Notes: generated from the sequence alone by a model not told the origin. A DNA stretch of 64,000 nucleotides from JAEXOD01 sp963667875 (GCA_963667875.2 CAXXGC010000005.1:62001-126000), one strand, 5' to 3'; counted from the first letter of the stretch, positions 7,564-16,551 are shown. Made by a program: numbers and translations.

Positions 7564-8502
7564 ATGAGTGTTAGTCTTGCAGAAATAAAAGCCATTATGT
7601 TATGTGGAAAAGGAACTCTTTCAACTACTCCAAATAATCCAATTTATATCGGTAACAGAGCTTCAGGCGGAAAATTCACCATTGAAGATACCGAAATGAT
7701 TTCGGATTACAAGGAAAGAGAACACAGAAATAAACTAAATATCAAAAGCGAGTTTACGTCGCTTCAGATAGGTATTGAGGAGCTTAATTTGTTGTTGGGC
7801 CATATTAAAACAAATATGGGTGCCGATGTACAGGTTGTTTCAACTTTGGACACAGGGAACACGTCCACAGAGGGAATATTTAATCTTGCCGGTGATAATT
7901 TTCAGGGCATTGATTTTGAGCTTGCAAGAAGTAATACAGAAGCAAGCACAAAGTTAACCCTTGAAAGCAGTTACGATTATTACATCGCAAAATCAATTAT
8001 TGCGGCTGCTTCTACTAATGTTGCTAATAGTGGTATGCTTGCCACAACCGGAAAAAACGGAACCGACTTTGCTAAAATGTTACAACCAAATTTAGACAAG
8101 ATTGTATTAGGTCAAGCAGTAAGCGAGGTTTACCCGCTTTTGGTTCCTAAAAACGAAGTAAAAAGTTGGAAATTTACTTTAAAAACTAAGGGCGAAAAAA
8201 ACCTCTATAATCAAACGATGATTAATGCTCTTTCGCTTGAATTGGAATGTGAAATTTTGAACGCAAGTGTTTCAAAAATAAGTGCTTTACTTGACAAAGA
8301 CCAAAATTCACGTATTGGTTTTGATATTATTAGAAAGGACAGTACTTGGGAAAGTTGGATAATTAATTTAATGCCGTTTAAGGTATTAGCCGATAAAAAT
8401 GATAAAACAAGTACCGTAAAAGTAAGCACAAAAGGACTTGTAAGTTTAAGTGATATTGTAATTAATACTACCGGTAGTGCTAAAATAGTAACTATTAACT
8501 AA
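7564..8502 (+). CDS. Major tail tube protein candidate
   Basis: A 312-residue beta-rich protein encoded between the lysis cassette and the tail module. It contains many alternating strands (e.g. KSWKFTLKTKGEKNLYNQ, NALSLELECEILNAS) and ends with an Ig-like-looking segment (TVKVSTKGLVSLSDIVINTT). Tail tube proteins have this size and all-beta nature, and are encoded before the chaperone pair and tape measure. The call rests mainly on gene order because no specific motif is visible. Confidence 0.5.
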   Translation: MSVSLAEIKAIMLCGKGTLSTTPNNPIYIGNRASGGKFTIEDTEMISDYKEREHRNKLNIKSEFTSLQIGIEELNLLLGHIKTNMGADVQVVSTLDTGNTSTEGIFNLAGDNFQGIDFELARSNTEASTKLTLESSYDYYIAKSIIAAASTNVANSGMLATTGKNGTDFAKMLQPNLDKIVLGQAVSEVYPLLVPKNEVKSWKFTLKTKGEKNLYNQTMINALSLELECEILNASVSKISALLDKDQNSRIGFDIIRKDSTWESWIINLMPFKVLADKNDKTSTVKVSTKGLVSLSDIVINTTGSAKIVTIN

Positions 8503-8511
8503 GGAGAGAAT

Positions 8512-10113
8512 ATGCCACAAATAAACGTAACAATGGAACAGGGCAAAGGATACGAAATTGAACACGTTGTAGGCCCGGCAACTGAAGAGACAATAACTCT
8601 TAGATGTGTTATTGAATCTAAAGGCGGTATTCTATTAGTTAAGGAAACAGCCGATAATAATGGCTCTGATGATGAAATTGCAATTGAAACAGTTTCAAGT
8701 AACAAAAAAGCCATTATTAAATTTACCGAAAAGGAAACTGATTCCTTGGGTTATGGTTATGATTCCACATATAAGTTGTTTAAATATAACCAAACTACAA
8801 AGCAGTTTGATTTGATTTTGAACGGCACAATTTCCATTGACCCCCCTACACCAAGTGAAGACGAATTTAGAATTATTCCCTTTGATTGCGGAAAAACAAA
8901 TGTAACAAAATCCGCGCTTGAAATACTGTTAGCGGGTAAAGCAACCCCTTATCCAACAATTTTTACATCGGATAAGAAGTTAGTATATCAAAAAACCGAT
9001 TTAACCGGTTTTGAATCTATTAATGCTGTTGGCAAACCTATTGATTTTGAATATTTGGAATTAAAAGCGTTGGCGGATGATAACGGTTTAGAGGCGTTTC
9101 AGCCTTACAGAATTACCGATTATGAAACAATTCATTTAATACCCGGTACAGCTGTTGTTAATACCGGCGGAGAGGAGCCATTAATAATTGTAGCCTCTTC
9201 AGCTAATTCTTTTTTCCCTTTCGCCAAAAGTGAAGAATATCCTCATCATATCATTTTATATGATTTTACCGGATTAGTTTGTGAAGAAAAAAACAGAGCC
9301 GAAAACCACAAAGGTTTTATTTATCGCCGAATTGATACCGTACGAAATGTTGATTGCTGCTTTGATTTTATTAACGCGAAATTCCGCCGATATAATGATA
9401 ATTTCCAAGATTGGAGCAGTACGACCAGTTATCAGGCGAATGACATTGTACGTGTTAATGATGATATTTATATTGCTCTTATGGGCGGAATTAATAATAA
9501 TCCGGTCGGTTCCCCGGAGTGGAAAAGATTATATTCGATTAGTAACATTTATCATTACTCGCCAAGTAATGCACTTTACTTAGCCACTCCAAATTTTATT
9601 GGAACCATAAATTTAGATTTGGAAAATTTTCTCGATGTTTTGGCCATAGACAATACATCATTATATCACAACGTATTAATTACCCCGGATTTTTCTGATG
9701 ATTCTCCTGCATATCTTAATAACGTTGTTTGTTATGCGGATAATATTGACGTTAAGATTAACAACTGCAATAATATTTCCTTGATTAATTCGCGGATGAT
9801 AGATATAACAACTTATAGTTTTTCTTTTGTTATGGCCTCAGCCCTTTATGGAAGTGATAGTGCTGGACTAATTATGCACAACGCTCGCTCAATTAAGGTG
9901 GAAAGTTCAAACAATAATGTTTTATGTAATGTTGAAGACTTACAATTAATAATCGCCTCAAATATAAATGCTCAAGCAGTAACAGGCGTAAAAGCTAATA
10001 ATGTATCAAATATTATTGCTGAATCTAATACATCATATATGAAAGCGGCAGACACACAAGCTGTTATTGGAGTAAAAATGAATGCAGCTTCTATTAATAT
10101 TGAGGCCGTTTAA
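8512..10113 (+). CDS. Fibre-like or receptor-binding tail protein with a carbohydrate-binding-like insert
   Basis: A 533-residue protein with several recognisable zones. The first 120 residues are a beta-sandwich-like N-terminus that recalls baseplate upper proteins. At about residues 300-345 is a pattern typical of small chitin/cellulose-binding modules (DWSSTTSYQANDIVRVNDD, then YIALMGGINNNPVGSPEWK). The last 170 residues are repetitive short strands with many Asn and Ile (e.g. NIDVKINNCNNISLINS), as in a right-handed beta-helix. GGAGAG precedes ATG 8512. A beta-helix plus sugar-binding module suggests binding of the host surface. It shares one base with the next gene's start. Confidence 0.6.
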   Translation: MPQINVTMEQGKGYEIEHVVGPATEETITLRCVIESKGGILLVKETADNNGSDDEIAIETVSSNKKAIIKFTEKETDSLGYGYDSTYKLFKYNQTTKQFDLILNGTISIDPPTPSEDEFRIIPFDCGKTNVTKSALEILLAGKATPYPTIFTSDKKLVYQKTDLTGFESINAVGKPIDFEYLELKALADDNGLEAFQPYRITDYETIHLIPGTAVVNTGGEEPLIIVASSANSFFPFAKSEEYPHHIILYDFTGLVCEEKNRAENHKGFIYRRIDTVRNVDCCFDFINAKFRRYNDNFQDWSSTTSYQANDIVRVNDDIYIALMGGINNNPVGSPEWKRLYSISNIYHYSPSNALYLATPNFIGTINLDLENFLDVLAIDNTSLYHNVLITPDFSDDSPAYLNNVVCYADNIDVKINNCNNISLINSRMIDITTYSFSFVMASALYGSDSAGLIMHNARSIKVESSNNNVLCNVEDLQLIIASNINAQAVTGVKANNVSNIIAESNTSYMKAADTQAVIGVKMNAASINIEAV

Positions 10114-11186
10114 TGGTTCGAATCTTAATATTTGACGTGCCCGGCATGCATGCGGACGGGATAAAATTTAGTATAAGCGGTGGATATGGAAGCGATATTT
10201 CCGACCAAATAGGCGTTAGTAATAACGCCTTTGTTGACGCGCAAAACAATGAAGATATTATTGCTGTTGCCCGTTGTTATACCGATATAACAACGAATAT
10301 TCTTAATGCGCAAAACGCTTATCCAAGAGTGCAAACATTTTACCCGCTTGGCTCAAATGTATTTTATCGTTTATACAATTTTGCACACCAAGAACCGCCT
10401 GTAATTATAACTTGCGGTGCCGGTGATATAGGTTATGAAGATGAGAATAATACAGGTTTTGGATTTGGTTTGGAATTTTGGGATGTGGATAATAATCCCA
10501 ATGTTGGCCCGGACGAAAGCAGTTACGCAATGCGTGTACTTGGGAAAATTCTTAAGATTAAGGACACCCTAAATTGTACTTGGTGGGAAGCACGTTTCCG
10601 CGCTCGTATGACTGCTGACAGAAACGAACCTAACAGGGAAACTTACATGTGGGACTTACACAACGGTTATGGATTTATTAATGTTGCCGCCGCAATTGCG
10701 TATAAAGGTATTATTCCTGTTGATCCTTACAATCCGGGAGCCGAAATAACTATTGCAAATGAAGAAATTCAATTTACTAAAACACCTACAATCGGTTTAT
10801 CCGGTGAACCGGTTACGGTTACAATTCCGGCCCAAACTATCTATGCGGAAAATGTAACAATTGCTAATCAATACGCAAGTGCAAAAGCGGAAAATTTGGC
10901 AAATCAGCAGGCTAATTTTTCAGCAATTCCCATTATTGGAATTGAGAGCCTTGTTGATACCGATTACGGAACGGGTAATTTTATTGCTCTTTCGAAAATA
11001 ATTTTGGAAAATTCAAAAACCGAGTGTAAGCTTCAAGTTTTTGTTAATCAAAGTTCAATTTCAAAACTTCCTGTTAAAACACTTTCGCAAGAAATTACTT
11101 TGCCAATCACAGTAATAAACAGTATTTACTCACTTTTGAAAGAAATCCGGTTCCCAAACGGAACTCTAAAATATAATGAGGATTAA
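10113..11186 (+). CDS. Phage protein with a degenerate subtilisin-like (S8) segment
   Basis: A 357-residue protein. Residues about 90-215 match the C-terminal half of the subtilisin fold. PPVIITCGAGDIGYE stands where subtilases have the oxyanion Asn region (AGN); ESSYAMRVLGKIL (Ser136/Ser137) stands where GTSMAxPHVAG is found; and TWWEARFRARMTAD followed by NGYGFINVAAAIAY matches the W..xxVR..L..TA...G.G.INv.aA pattern. The Asp and His of the triad are not evident, and the oxyanion Asn appears as Asp, so it may be a non-catalytic relic used structurally. The C-terminal 140 residues are of unknown type. Gene order places it with tail fibre genes. Confidence 0.55.
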   Translation: MVRILIFDVPGMHADGIKFSISGGYGSDISDQIGVSNNAFVDAQNNEDIIAVARCYTDITTNILNAQNAYPRVQTFYPLGSNVFYRLYNFAHQEPPVIITCGAGDIGYEDENNTGFGFGLEFWDVDNNPNVGPDESSYAMRVLGKILKIKDTLNCTWWEARFRARMTADRNEPNRETYMWDLHNGYGFINVAAAIAYKGIIPVDPYNPGAEITIANEEIQFTKTPTIGLSGEPVTVTIPAQTIYAENVTIANQYASAKAENLANQQANFSAIPIIGIESLVDTDYGTGNFIALSKIILENSKTECKLQVFVNQSSISKLPVKTLSQEITLPITVINSIYSLLKEIRFPNGTLKYNED

Positions 11187-11187
11187 T

Positions 11188-11478
11188 ATGTATTGGATTA
11201 ATGGACAACAATTTAATATTAAAGATTTGACGTTAGACGAGGCCGACGAGGTTAATAATTTGGTTGGCAAACAAGGGGCTAATGTAGAACTTGATAACAA
11301 AGGGACGAAACAATTTTTAAGTATTGTTCTTGACCCAACCCCGAACGAAAACGACCTTAAAAAATGTACTGAATCTGTTGCTCTTGAGGTGCTTCAGGCT
11401 TTTTTTACTATGAGAATAAAAAGAAGCAAGAACTTAACCAGCTATTTCAAGAGCTTAGCGCAAAACACAAAGAAGTAG
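11188..11478 (+). CDS. Tail assembly chaperone, short form (lambda gpG-like)
   Basis: A 96-residue protein directly upstream of the tape measure gene, in the place of tail assembly chaperone G. ATG 11188 is chosen over the in-frame ATG 11176 because GAGG lies 6 bases before it. It is acidic and helical (LDEADEVNNLV, SVALEVLQAFFTMRIKRSK). The key evidence is the -1 slippery sequence near its 3' end (11400-11406) leading into a second open frame, as in many siphophages. The zero-frame product ends at TAG 11476-11478. Confidence 0.75.
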   Translation: MYWINGQQFNIKDLTLDEADEVNNLVGKQGANVELDNKGTKQFLSIVLDPTPNENDLKKCTESVALEVLQAFFTMRIKRSKNLTSYFKSLAQNTKK

Positions 11479-11714
11479 CACGCGAATATAGACATTACGC
11501 CGGTGATTCGGCTGATTACTTTGAAAACGAATTTTATTTTAATGATACTGATTCAATGTTGTTTGAAATTTCTGACGGCGATATTACAAAGTTTTCCGCG
11601 TTAAGGAAAGTAAAAAGGGAATTGATTTATAAGACTTTTTATTACAAACGTTTGGCAAAACTTAATGAACTAATAGGAGCTGTTAACATGCTCAAGAAAA
11701 ATAAAAAAGAATGA
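11188..11714 (+). CDS. Tail assembly chaperone, long frameshift form (gpGT-like, -1 ribosomal frameshift at 11400-11406)
   Basis: Ribosomes that slip back one base on the T-run at 11400-11406 continue in the -1 frame to TGA 11712-11714, giving about 175 residues. The -1 frame encodes a charged helical domain (YYENKKKQELNQLFQELSAK ... RKVKRELIYKTFYYKRLAK). This frame has a stop at 11385-11387 just before the slippery site and no start codon in between, so it can only be reached by frameshifting. In phages the long form brings the tape measure protein together with tail tube subunits during assembly; the tape measure gene follows here. The frameshift itself is inferred from sequence. Confidence 0.75.
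11400..11406 (+). promoter_or_regulatory. -1 ribosomal frameshift site (T TTT TTT)
   Basis: Seven consecutive T residues are read as GCT TTT TTT ACT in the zero frame. This is a canonical X XXY YYZ heptamer (T TTT TTT), which lets both tRNAs re-pair after a one-base slip. It is placed where the -1 frame opens and before the zero-frame stop. No strong downstream pseudoknot was identified by eye. Confidence 0.72.
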
Positions 11715-11730
11715 CCCGTCAAAAACACAG

Positions 11731-11756
11731 TTCAGCCGTTAGTAATAACGGCTGAA
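11731..11756 (+). terminator. Perfect 11-bp hairpin between chaperone and tape measure genes
   Basis: TTCAGCCGTTA (11731-11741) pairs perfectly with TAACGGCTGAA (11746-11756) around a GTAA loop. It is followed by TTTATAATAAT rather than a clean T-run, so it is a weak terminator or attenuator, or an mRNA-processing/stability element. It lies 17 bases after the long chaperone stop and 22 bases before the tape measure start, so it could lower expression of the tape measure relative to upstream tail genes. Confidence 0.55.
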
Positions 11757-11777
11757 TTTATAATAATAGGTGTATAT

Positions 11778-14471
11778 ATGGGAAATATAGAAGAAATTAA
11801 TTTTAAGATAACGATAAATGAAAAAGAGGCTACAGCGTCATTAAAATTAACAAATGATGATGTAAAAAATCTTTACAATTCCTTTAAGTATGGCAAGCAA
11901 GAAGTTAGCGGATTTACAACCGCAATTTCCCAAAGTTTTAACAATGCAAGAGAAATTTTTCAGGGAGTAAAAGAAACTTATTCCGCTCTTAAAATGGCTT
12001 ATGGTAGTATGATAGAAGCTTATGGAGAGGCCGAATTAAGCGAAACCAAGTTAAAAACAGCATTAAAACAAACCGGCAATTTTACAAACCAAAATTTTGA
12101 AGAATTAAAAAAATACGCCGGCATGTTACAAACAACAACATTGTACGAGGACGACGCGTATATCGGTATTATGGGCCTGTTGCAAGCAATGGGATTGACT
12201 GTTGAACAAACAAAACTGGCCTCCTTGCAAACAGCCAATTTAGCTACATTAATGGGTACCGATTTAAGCGGAGCCGCAAGAGTAATGGGCGACCTTTTCG
12301 CCGGTGACGCTACTATGATTAAGCGTTATATCAAGGGCCTTGATGAAACAATAATTAAAAGCGGAGACACCGCTAAAATTATTGAATATCTTAATACGCG
12401 TATTGGCGGACAAGCTGAAGAGGCGGCTAAAACAGGAGCCGGCGCAATAGCCCAAATGAATAACGCTTTAGGTGATGTACAGGAAAACGCCGGAATGTTA
12501 GCTTCAAAAGCTTTTAATCCCCTTATAACCGGTGTAAGGGATTTTGTTGGCTGGCTTAATATTTCTCATCCGGTTATTGGTGGTGCTATTTTGGCCGTTG
12601 GAACACTCACAGCCACTTTAATTGCTTTACAGGTTACAGGAATAACCGGCGCAACAAAAGCTCTTATGATAGGGCTTATACCGGCCGTAAAATCCCTTTT
12701 TGAGACTGTAATGTTATGGTCTATGTACAACCCATTTACAGCCGCTTTATTGGCTATTACAGCAGTTGCCGCCGGTATTGCTACAATTGTAGCGACCCAA
12801 AAAACGGAGCTTGAAACATTACAGGAAACTGTAGATTTGCACATTGAAGATAACCGGTTACAGAAAGAAAAAATTAATAATAACATTGCTCAAATTAATT
12901 CGGAAAATGGACTAATATCAAAGGCAAATGAGTTATATAATTCATCTTCAAAACTGAAAAACGGTACTGAAGAACGCAACAAAAAAGAAACTGAACTAAA
13001 AACAGTTCTTAATGATTTAATGCGCCTTAATCCAAACTTGATAAACTCAAATAATACTCTTGCTGTTAATATGCAATTACTGAACGAAAAAAGACAAAGC
13101 AACATTACCAAAGAGCAGGAATATCAAACAGAGCTTGAGAACACTATTAAAAAACTTGACCAATTGAACGCCAAAAAGTTTTGGGTAGATTATACTACAA
13201 AAGTTGAGGATTCGACCGGCTCCACAGGCGAAACATTTTGGGGCCAAGATACAGCTTTAACACAAAAGTTTAAGGACGCCGCATATACCGGCACAATTGA
13301 AGATAGAATAAAAAACCTTGAATCACTCAAAAATATTACCAATAAAGAACTGGTAAATTTGGGTGATTTTCCTGTAAATCGTATTGAAGAAAGAGCAAAC
13401 GAGTTTCGCACTTCCGTTAATGATTTACTTGAAACTTTGTACAACCAAAAAAAATATATGATTGAAAGCGTTCAATCCGCCACAACAAAAGACGACCCTA
13501 AGAAAGACAAAAATGATGATGTTTTTAACAAGCAAAAACAAATCATTTCAGCCGCCGAAACTCACGCCTTAGAAATGGCGCGGATTCAGGGTTCAAGTGA
13601 TGAAAAATTAAGCAACATGAAAGTTACTTATATAGATAAGATGATTGATTTGTACAAGAAATACAAAAAAGATACTACCGAGTTATTATACCAAAAACAA
13701 GAAATTGAAGCAAAATTGGATAATAGACCGGCCGCATTACCGGCTAACAGTACTCCGGCAAAAGCAAATATTGGAGATGTAGGCGAATACAAGCGTTATA
13801 GCGGTACTGAAGAAATTGAAAACTGGAGACAACAAGAGTATAAAAAAGTTGAAATATATGCTAACGCCGACGAAATGAAAGGGGCCATTGATGAAGAGGC
13901 TACAAAAAGATTCGGCGACCTAAAAGAAGTTGAGAAGAAAATTGAAGAGGACGCACAACAAGCCAAAATATCAGCTGCTATGAGTGCCCTTAGTTTTATT
14001 TCCGGTGGCGTTGCCAAACACACTTTTTTGGGCAAAATGGCCGGTGCCGCTATGGCTACAATAAACACATACGAGGCCGCAACTAAAGCTTTAACTTTGG
14101 GTATTCCTTTAGGCCCCATTTTTGCCGGTATAATTACTGCTATGGGTTTGGTTAATGTAGGTAAAATACTTGCAACACAGACACCGGGTTACGCCATGGG
14201 CGGTAGGTTGCCACAAGGCCAAACCGGTTTTGTTGAGGGTTATTATAATGAAATTATAGCCCCGGAAAAAACGTTTGTTGACATTATGAGAAGTGAGTTA
14301 ATACCACGAGTAATAGGCGGAACACCTGTTATAAGTGCTAATGTTATGTTTGAAAAAGCTCTTGAAAAAATTAACAATTGGCAAAAAGAAATGACTTTTA
14401 GAATTGAAAGGGGCGACCTTTACGCTTCATGGGAACAAGAAAAAAACTTTAGAACGAGACATGCAACATGA
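11778..14471 (+). CDS. Tail tape measure protein
   Basis: An 897-residue protein, the longest phage gene here. Tape measure proteins set tail length and help DNA entry. It has helical, Ala/Gln/Lys-rich N- and C-terminal regions, central hydrophobic segments (PVIGGAILAVGTLTATLIAL; FTAALLAITAVAAGIATIVA; a Gly/Ala-rich C-terminal one around FLGKMAGAAMATINTYEAAT) and a long coiled-coil linker (residues about 340-480). The end has an amphipathic GYAMGGRLPQGQTGFVEG loop often seen in tape measures. The location after the chaperone pair is diagnostic. It overlaps the next gene by ATGA. Confidence 0.88.
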   Translation: MGNIEEINFKITINEKEATASLKLTNDDVKNLYNSFKYGKQEVSGFTTAISQSFNNAREIFQGVKETYSALKMAYGSMIEAYGEAELSETKLKTALKQTGNFTNQNFEELKKYAGMLQTTTLYEDDAYIGIMGLLQAMGLTVEQTKLASLQTANLATLMGTDLSGAARVMGDLFAGDATMIKRYIKGLDETIIKSGDTAKIIEYLNTRIGGQAEEAAKTGAGAIAQMNNALGDVQENAGMLASKAFNPLITGVRDFVGWLNISHPVIGGAILAVGTLTATLIALQVTGITGATKALMIGLIPAVKSLFETVMLWSMYNPFTAALLAITAVAAGIATIVATQKTELETLQETVDLHIEDNRLQKEKINNNIAQINSENGLISKANELYNSSSKLKNGTEERNKKETELKTVLNDLMRLNPNLINSNNTLAVNMQLLNEKRQSNITKEQEYQTELENTIKKLDQLNAKKFWVDYTTKVEDSTGSTGETFWGQDTALTQKFKDAAYTGTIEDRIKNLESLKNITNKELVNLGDFPVNRIEERANEFRTSVNDLLETLYNQKKYMIESVQSATTKDDPKKDKNDDVFNKQKQIISAAETHALEMARIQGSSDEKLSNMKVTYIDKMIDLYKKYKKDTTELLYQKQEIEAKLDNRPAALPANSTPAKANIGDVGEYKRYSGTEEIENWRQQEYKKVEIYANADEMKGAIDEEATKRFGDLKEVEKKIEEDAQQAKISAAMSALSFISGGVAKHTFLGKMAGAAMATINTYEAATKALTLGIPLGPIFAGIITAMGLVNVGKILATQTPGYAMGGRLPQGQTGFVEGYYNEIIAPEKTFVDIMRSELIPRVIGGTPVISANVMFEKALEKINNWQKEMTFRIERGDLYASWEQEKNFRTRHAT

Positions 14472-15658
14472 TACTAACCTCAGAAAATATTAACGGTGAT
14501 TATTATACAATTAATATTCCAACTTATTCTAACCCATTTGCATTTGATTTGGTTAGCCGGCGCCGTATTTCTATTACTTGGGGTGCCGATAATATAGACA
14601 ATGAAAGCGCTTTTTTCCCAAGCAATGCGAAAGTAGAATTTTTTACTTTAGATAACTTATTGCCATATTTATATGATAAGACTGTTTCAATTAATGTTTA
14701 TGAAAACAGCCTATTAAAATTTAGTGGTTTAATAGACATCGAGGATATAAATTTTACATTTAGCCAAAATATTTACAAACTTACTTTTGTTGACAGAGCA
14801 AGCCAATTAAAGCTCCTTAATTATTCAGATGTTGAATGGGGCGGACAATATGATGAAATAGTTTATGTTGAAGAAATGCTTTCTGCAATTTTATCCCAAA
14901 TAGGTTATACAATAGAACTGGTTGGAACCAATTCTATACAGGCTGTTACTGATTATACCTTTGGAGAATCATTATATATAGCTCCTTTTCATTATTTCGG
15001 AACACACCCGGAGTATTTCTTTGATGGTACATACCCTACTTTATGGGATATACTTGTTAATATTCTTAGCAGTTTTGGACTAATAGGGTTCTTTTATGGA
15101 ACCAAGTTCATTATCCAACCACGCTTTTTTGGTGATACCACAACTATAACACCGGCAAAATTAGCTCAATACCCGGAAGTAACCTTTGTTTCGGAATATG
15201 ATTATATAGAATATAGTATAAGAACCGGTTCAGTTGGTATAAGAGTTACTAATATAATAGATAATAGAATTGACCCAACCAAAGACCCGTTAAAAAGGAT
15301 TACTTATAACTTTGAAGTACCCGGAGGAGAACACCCCCCCGCCGGTAGTATTGTTAGTTTTACAAACTTGTATGCTTATGTACCGGAATATGTTGCCGGC
15401 CTTGGTAATGGCTATTGGAGTACAATAATTAATGGAGTTAAAATTAACGGTTCGTCTCCGTTATCCTGTTGGCGTGCAGTTGCTAATAATGTTACTTCTG
15501 TAATATCCAACGTCCGCCGTAAGTTAAAGGCTAATATTTTTGATACAAGTTTCAAGCTATTTGACAATGTGACTGTATTTGGGGTACGTTATAAGATTAT
15601 CAGTTTGAAACAAGATATAGGAGCCGAAAAAACCTCAATTACAGGCCTTGAGTATTAA
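14468..15658 (+). CDS. Tail tip / baseplate hub-like protein
   Basis: A 396-residue beta-rich protein translated from an ATG that overlaps the tape measure stop. Alternating strands (KVEFFTLDNLLPYLYDKTVS; FSGLIDIEDINFTFSQNIYK) and domains separated by Gly/Pro turns fit a distal-tail or hub protein, normally encoded right after the tape measure. No catalytic motif is visible. It is the last phage gene on this side, and the sequence returns to AT-rich non-phage DNA about 40 bases after its stop. Confidence 0.6.
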   Translation: MILTSENINGDYYTINIPTYSNPFAFDLVSRRRISITWGADNIDNESAFFPSNAKVEFFTLDNLLPYLYDKTVSINVYENSLLKFSGLIDIEDINFTFSQNIYKLTFVDRASQLKLLNYSDVEWGGQYDEIVYVEEMLSAILSQIGYTIELVGTNSIQAVTDYTFGESLYIAPFHYFGTHPEYFFDGTYPTLWDILVNILSSFGLIGFFYGTKFIIQPRFFGDTTTITPAKLAQYPEVTFVSEYDYIEYSIRTGSVGIRVTNIIDNRIDPTKDPLKRITYNFEVPGGEHPPAGSIVSFTNLYAYVPEYVAGLGNGYWSTIINGVKINGSSPLSCWRAVANNVTSVISNVRRKLKANIFDTSFKLFDNVTVFGVRYKIISLKQDIGAEKTSITGLEY

Positions 15659-15696
15659 CCAACCTTTTTGTATAATTTATGCCATAAATGCAAAAA

Positions 15697-15950
15697 TAAA
15701 GCCCGTTAAAGGGCTATTAAACGAGTGTTAAATAAAAATGAAATTTCTCAACCTAAATGCAAAAAATTCTCAAACTGCGCGCGAAGTTATAGCCGAGTTG
15801 AGCAGTTGTTATCCCCATGCCCTAAAGGACGTGGTTATTTAAAATCCTTATAACTTATTATAAATAATGCGATAATGTTATTATATCTCCCCGTTTAAAT
15901 AACCCCAGCATTAATGCTGGGGGCTGGCGGAATAGATATAACGGGCTTTA
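15697..15950. repeat. MITE-like or REP/BIME-like palindromic element with 12-bp terminal inverted repeats
   Basis: The left end TAAAGCCCGTTA (15697-15708) is the exact reverse complement of the right end TAACGGGCTTTA (15939-15950). Inside is a second inverted pair. GTGGTTATTTAAA (15831-15843) is preceded by an imperfect hairpin, and TTTAAATAACCCC (15894-15906) runs into a perfect 20-bp palindrome CCCCAGCATTAATGCTGGGG (15903-15922). Each terminal repeat also forms a small hairpin of its own. No transposase is encoded (only a 34-codon frame, 15738-15842), so it would be a non-autonomous element moved by an enzyme elsewhere in the genome. Confidence 0.55.
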
Positions 15951-15954
15951 GCCC

Positions 15955-16522
15955 TGATTCTTTTCCTCACTTTTTGGCTTAGGTGATTAACAATATCAAA
16001 CTATTATTTTTTATAGCAAAATCTTTAGTTATCAAATATTTTGTGTGTTTTTATTATATATCAACGATAATGTGGTATTTCTTGATTATGACAAAGGGTA
16101 TTAATTTTACTAACATCTATTTGGTATGGAGAAAAATCCCGTGCCTATATATGCACATAATTTAATAATACAATTGACTTGTAAACCGTTATATCATAAT
16201 ATATTAAAAGTATTTATTGTGCCTAATTATCGGAAGTTACGGTTACACTAATTAAAAAGGTCAGCGGTTTCCCCGATTCTCGGGACTATCTCCACACTTC
16301 AAAAAGCCTGAATTTATTTCCATTTTAAATTAGTTAATTAGTGACTCCATAGTAATTTTGTAAGTTAAATATCAGCAAATCTTGTCTTTTGAACTAAATA
16401 AATTTAGAAAATAATTTTCAATTGATTAATCATTTACAGCCTAATTATATCTTAAATATATTATTTTTTATCACTAAACATGTGATATAGAGCATAATTA
16501 AAAAATAATATTATTTTATCTG
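15955..16522. other. AT-rich gene-free spacer between phage/palindromic element and the first T9SS gene
   Basis: About 570 bases with no convincing gene. A 60-codon open frame at 15983-16165 lacks a ribosome site and has a composition typical of chance. A short GC-rich patch (16250-16320) contains a small hairpin, CCCGA-TTC-TCGGG at 16272-16284. If the phage is an integrated prophage with its end here, an attachment site would lie in 15660-16500, but it cannot be recognised without the other end. Confidence 0.5.
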
Positions 16523-16551
16523 TTGATATATAAGTAACTTTTATTTATTAT
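16523..16551 (+). promoter_or_regulatory. Promoter of the first T9SS gene (TTGATA-17-TATTAT)
   Basis: TTGATA at 16523-16528 and TATTAT at 16546-16551, 17 bases apart, resemble housekeeping -35/-10 boxes. The same two hexamers with the same spacing recur upstream of the paralogous gene (20381-20409) although the spacer between them has diverged, which supports function. The leader to the ATG is about 83 bases and ends in AGGAGG. Confidence 0.55.

Noticed and set aside
12020..14119. Several minus-strand open frames of 60-107 codons opposite the tape measure gene
   Set aside because: Antisense shadows of an alanine- and lysine-rich coding sequence without ribosome sites or sensible protein composition.
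15738..15842. 34-codon open frame inside the palindromic element
   Set aside because: It overlaps hairpin sequences that explain its conservation better, has no ribosome site and resembles no known small protein.
15983..16165. 60-codon open frame rich in Ile, Phe and Tyr
   Set aside because: No ribosome site, composition of translated AT-rich spacer, no neighbours suggesting coding.
15659..16500. Attachment site for the prophage
   Set aside because: No tRNA gene or recognisable repeat; the other end and the integrase are outside the window, so a site cannot be supported.
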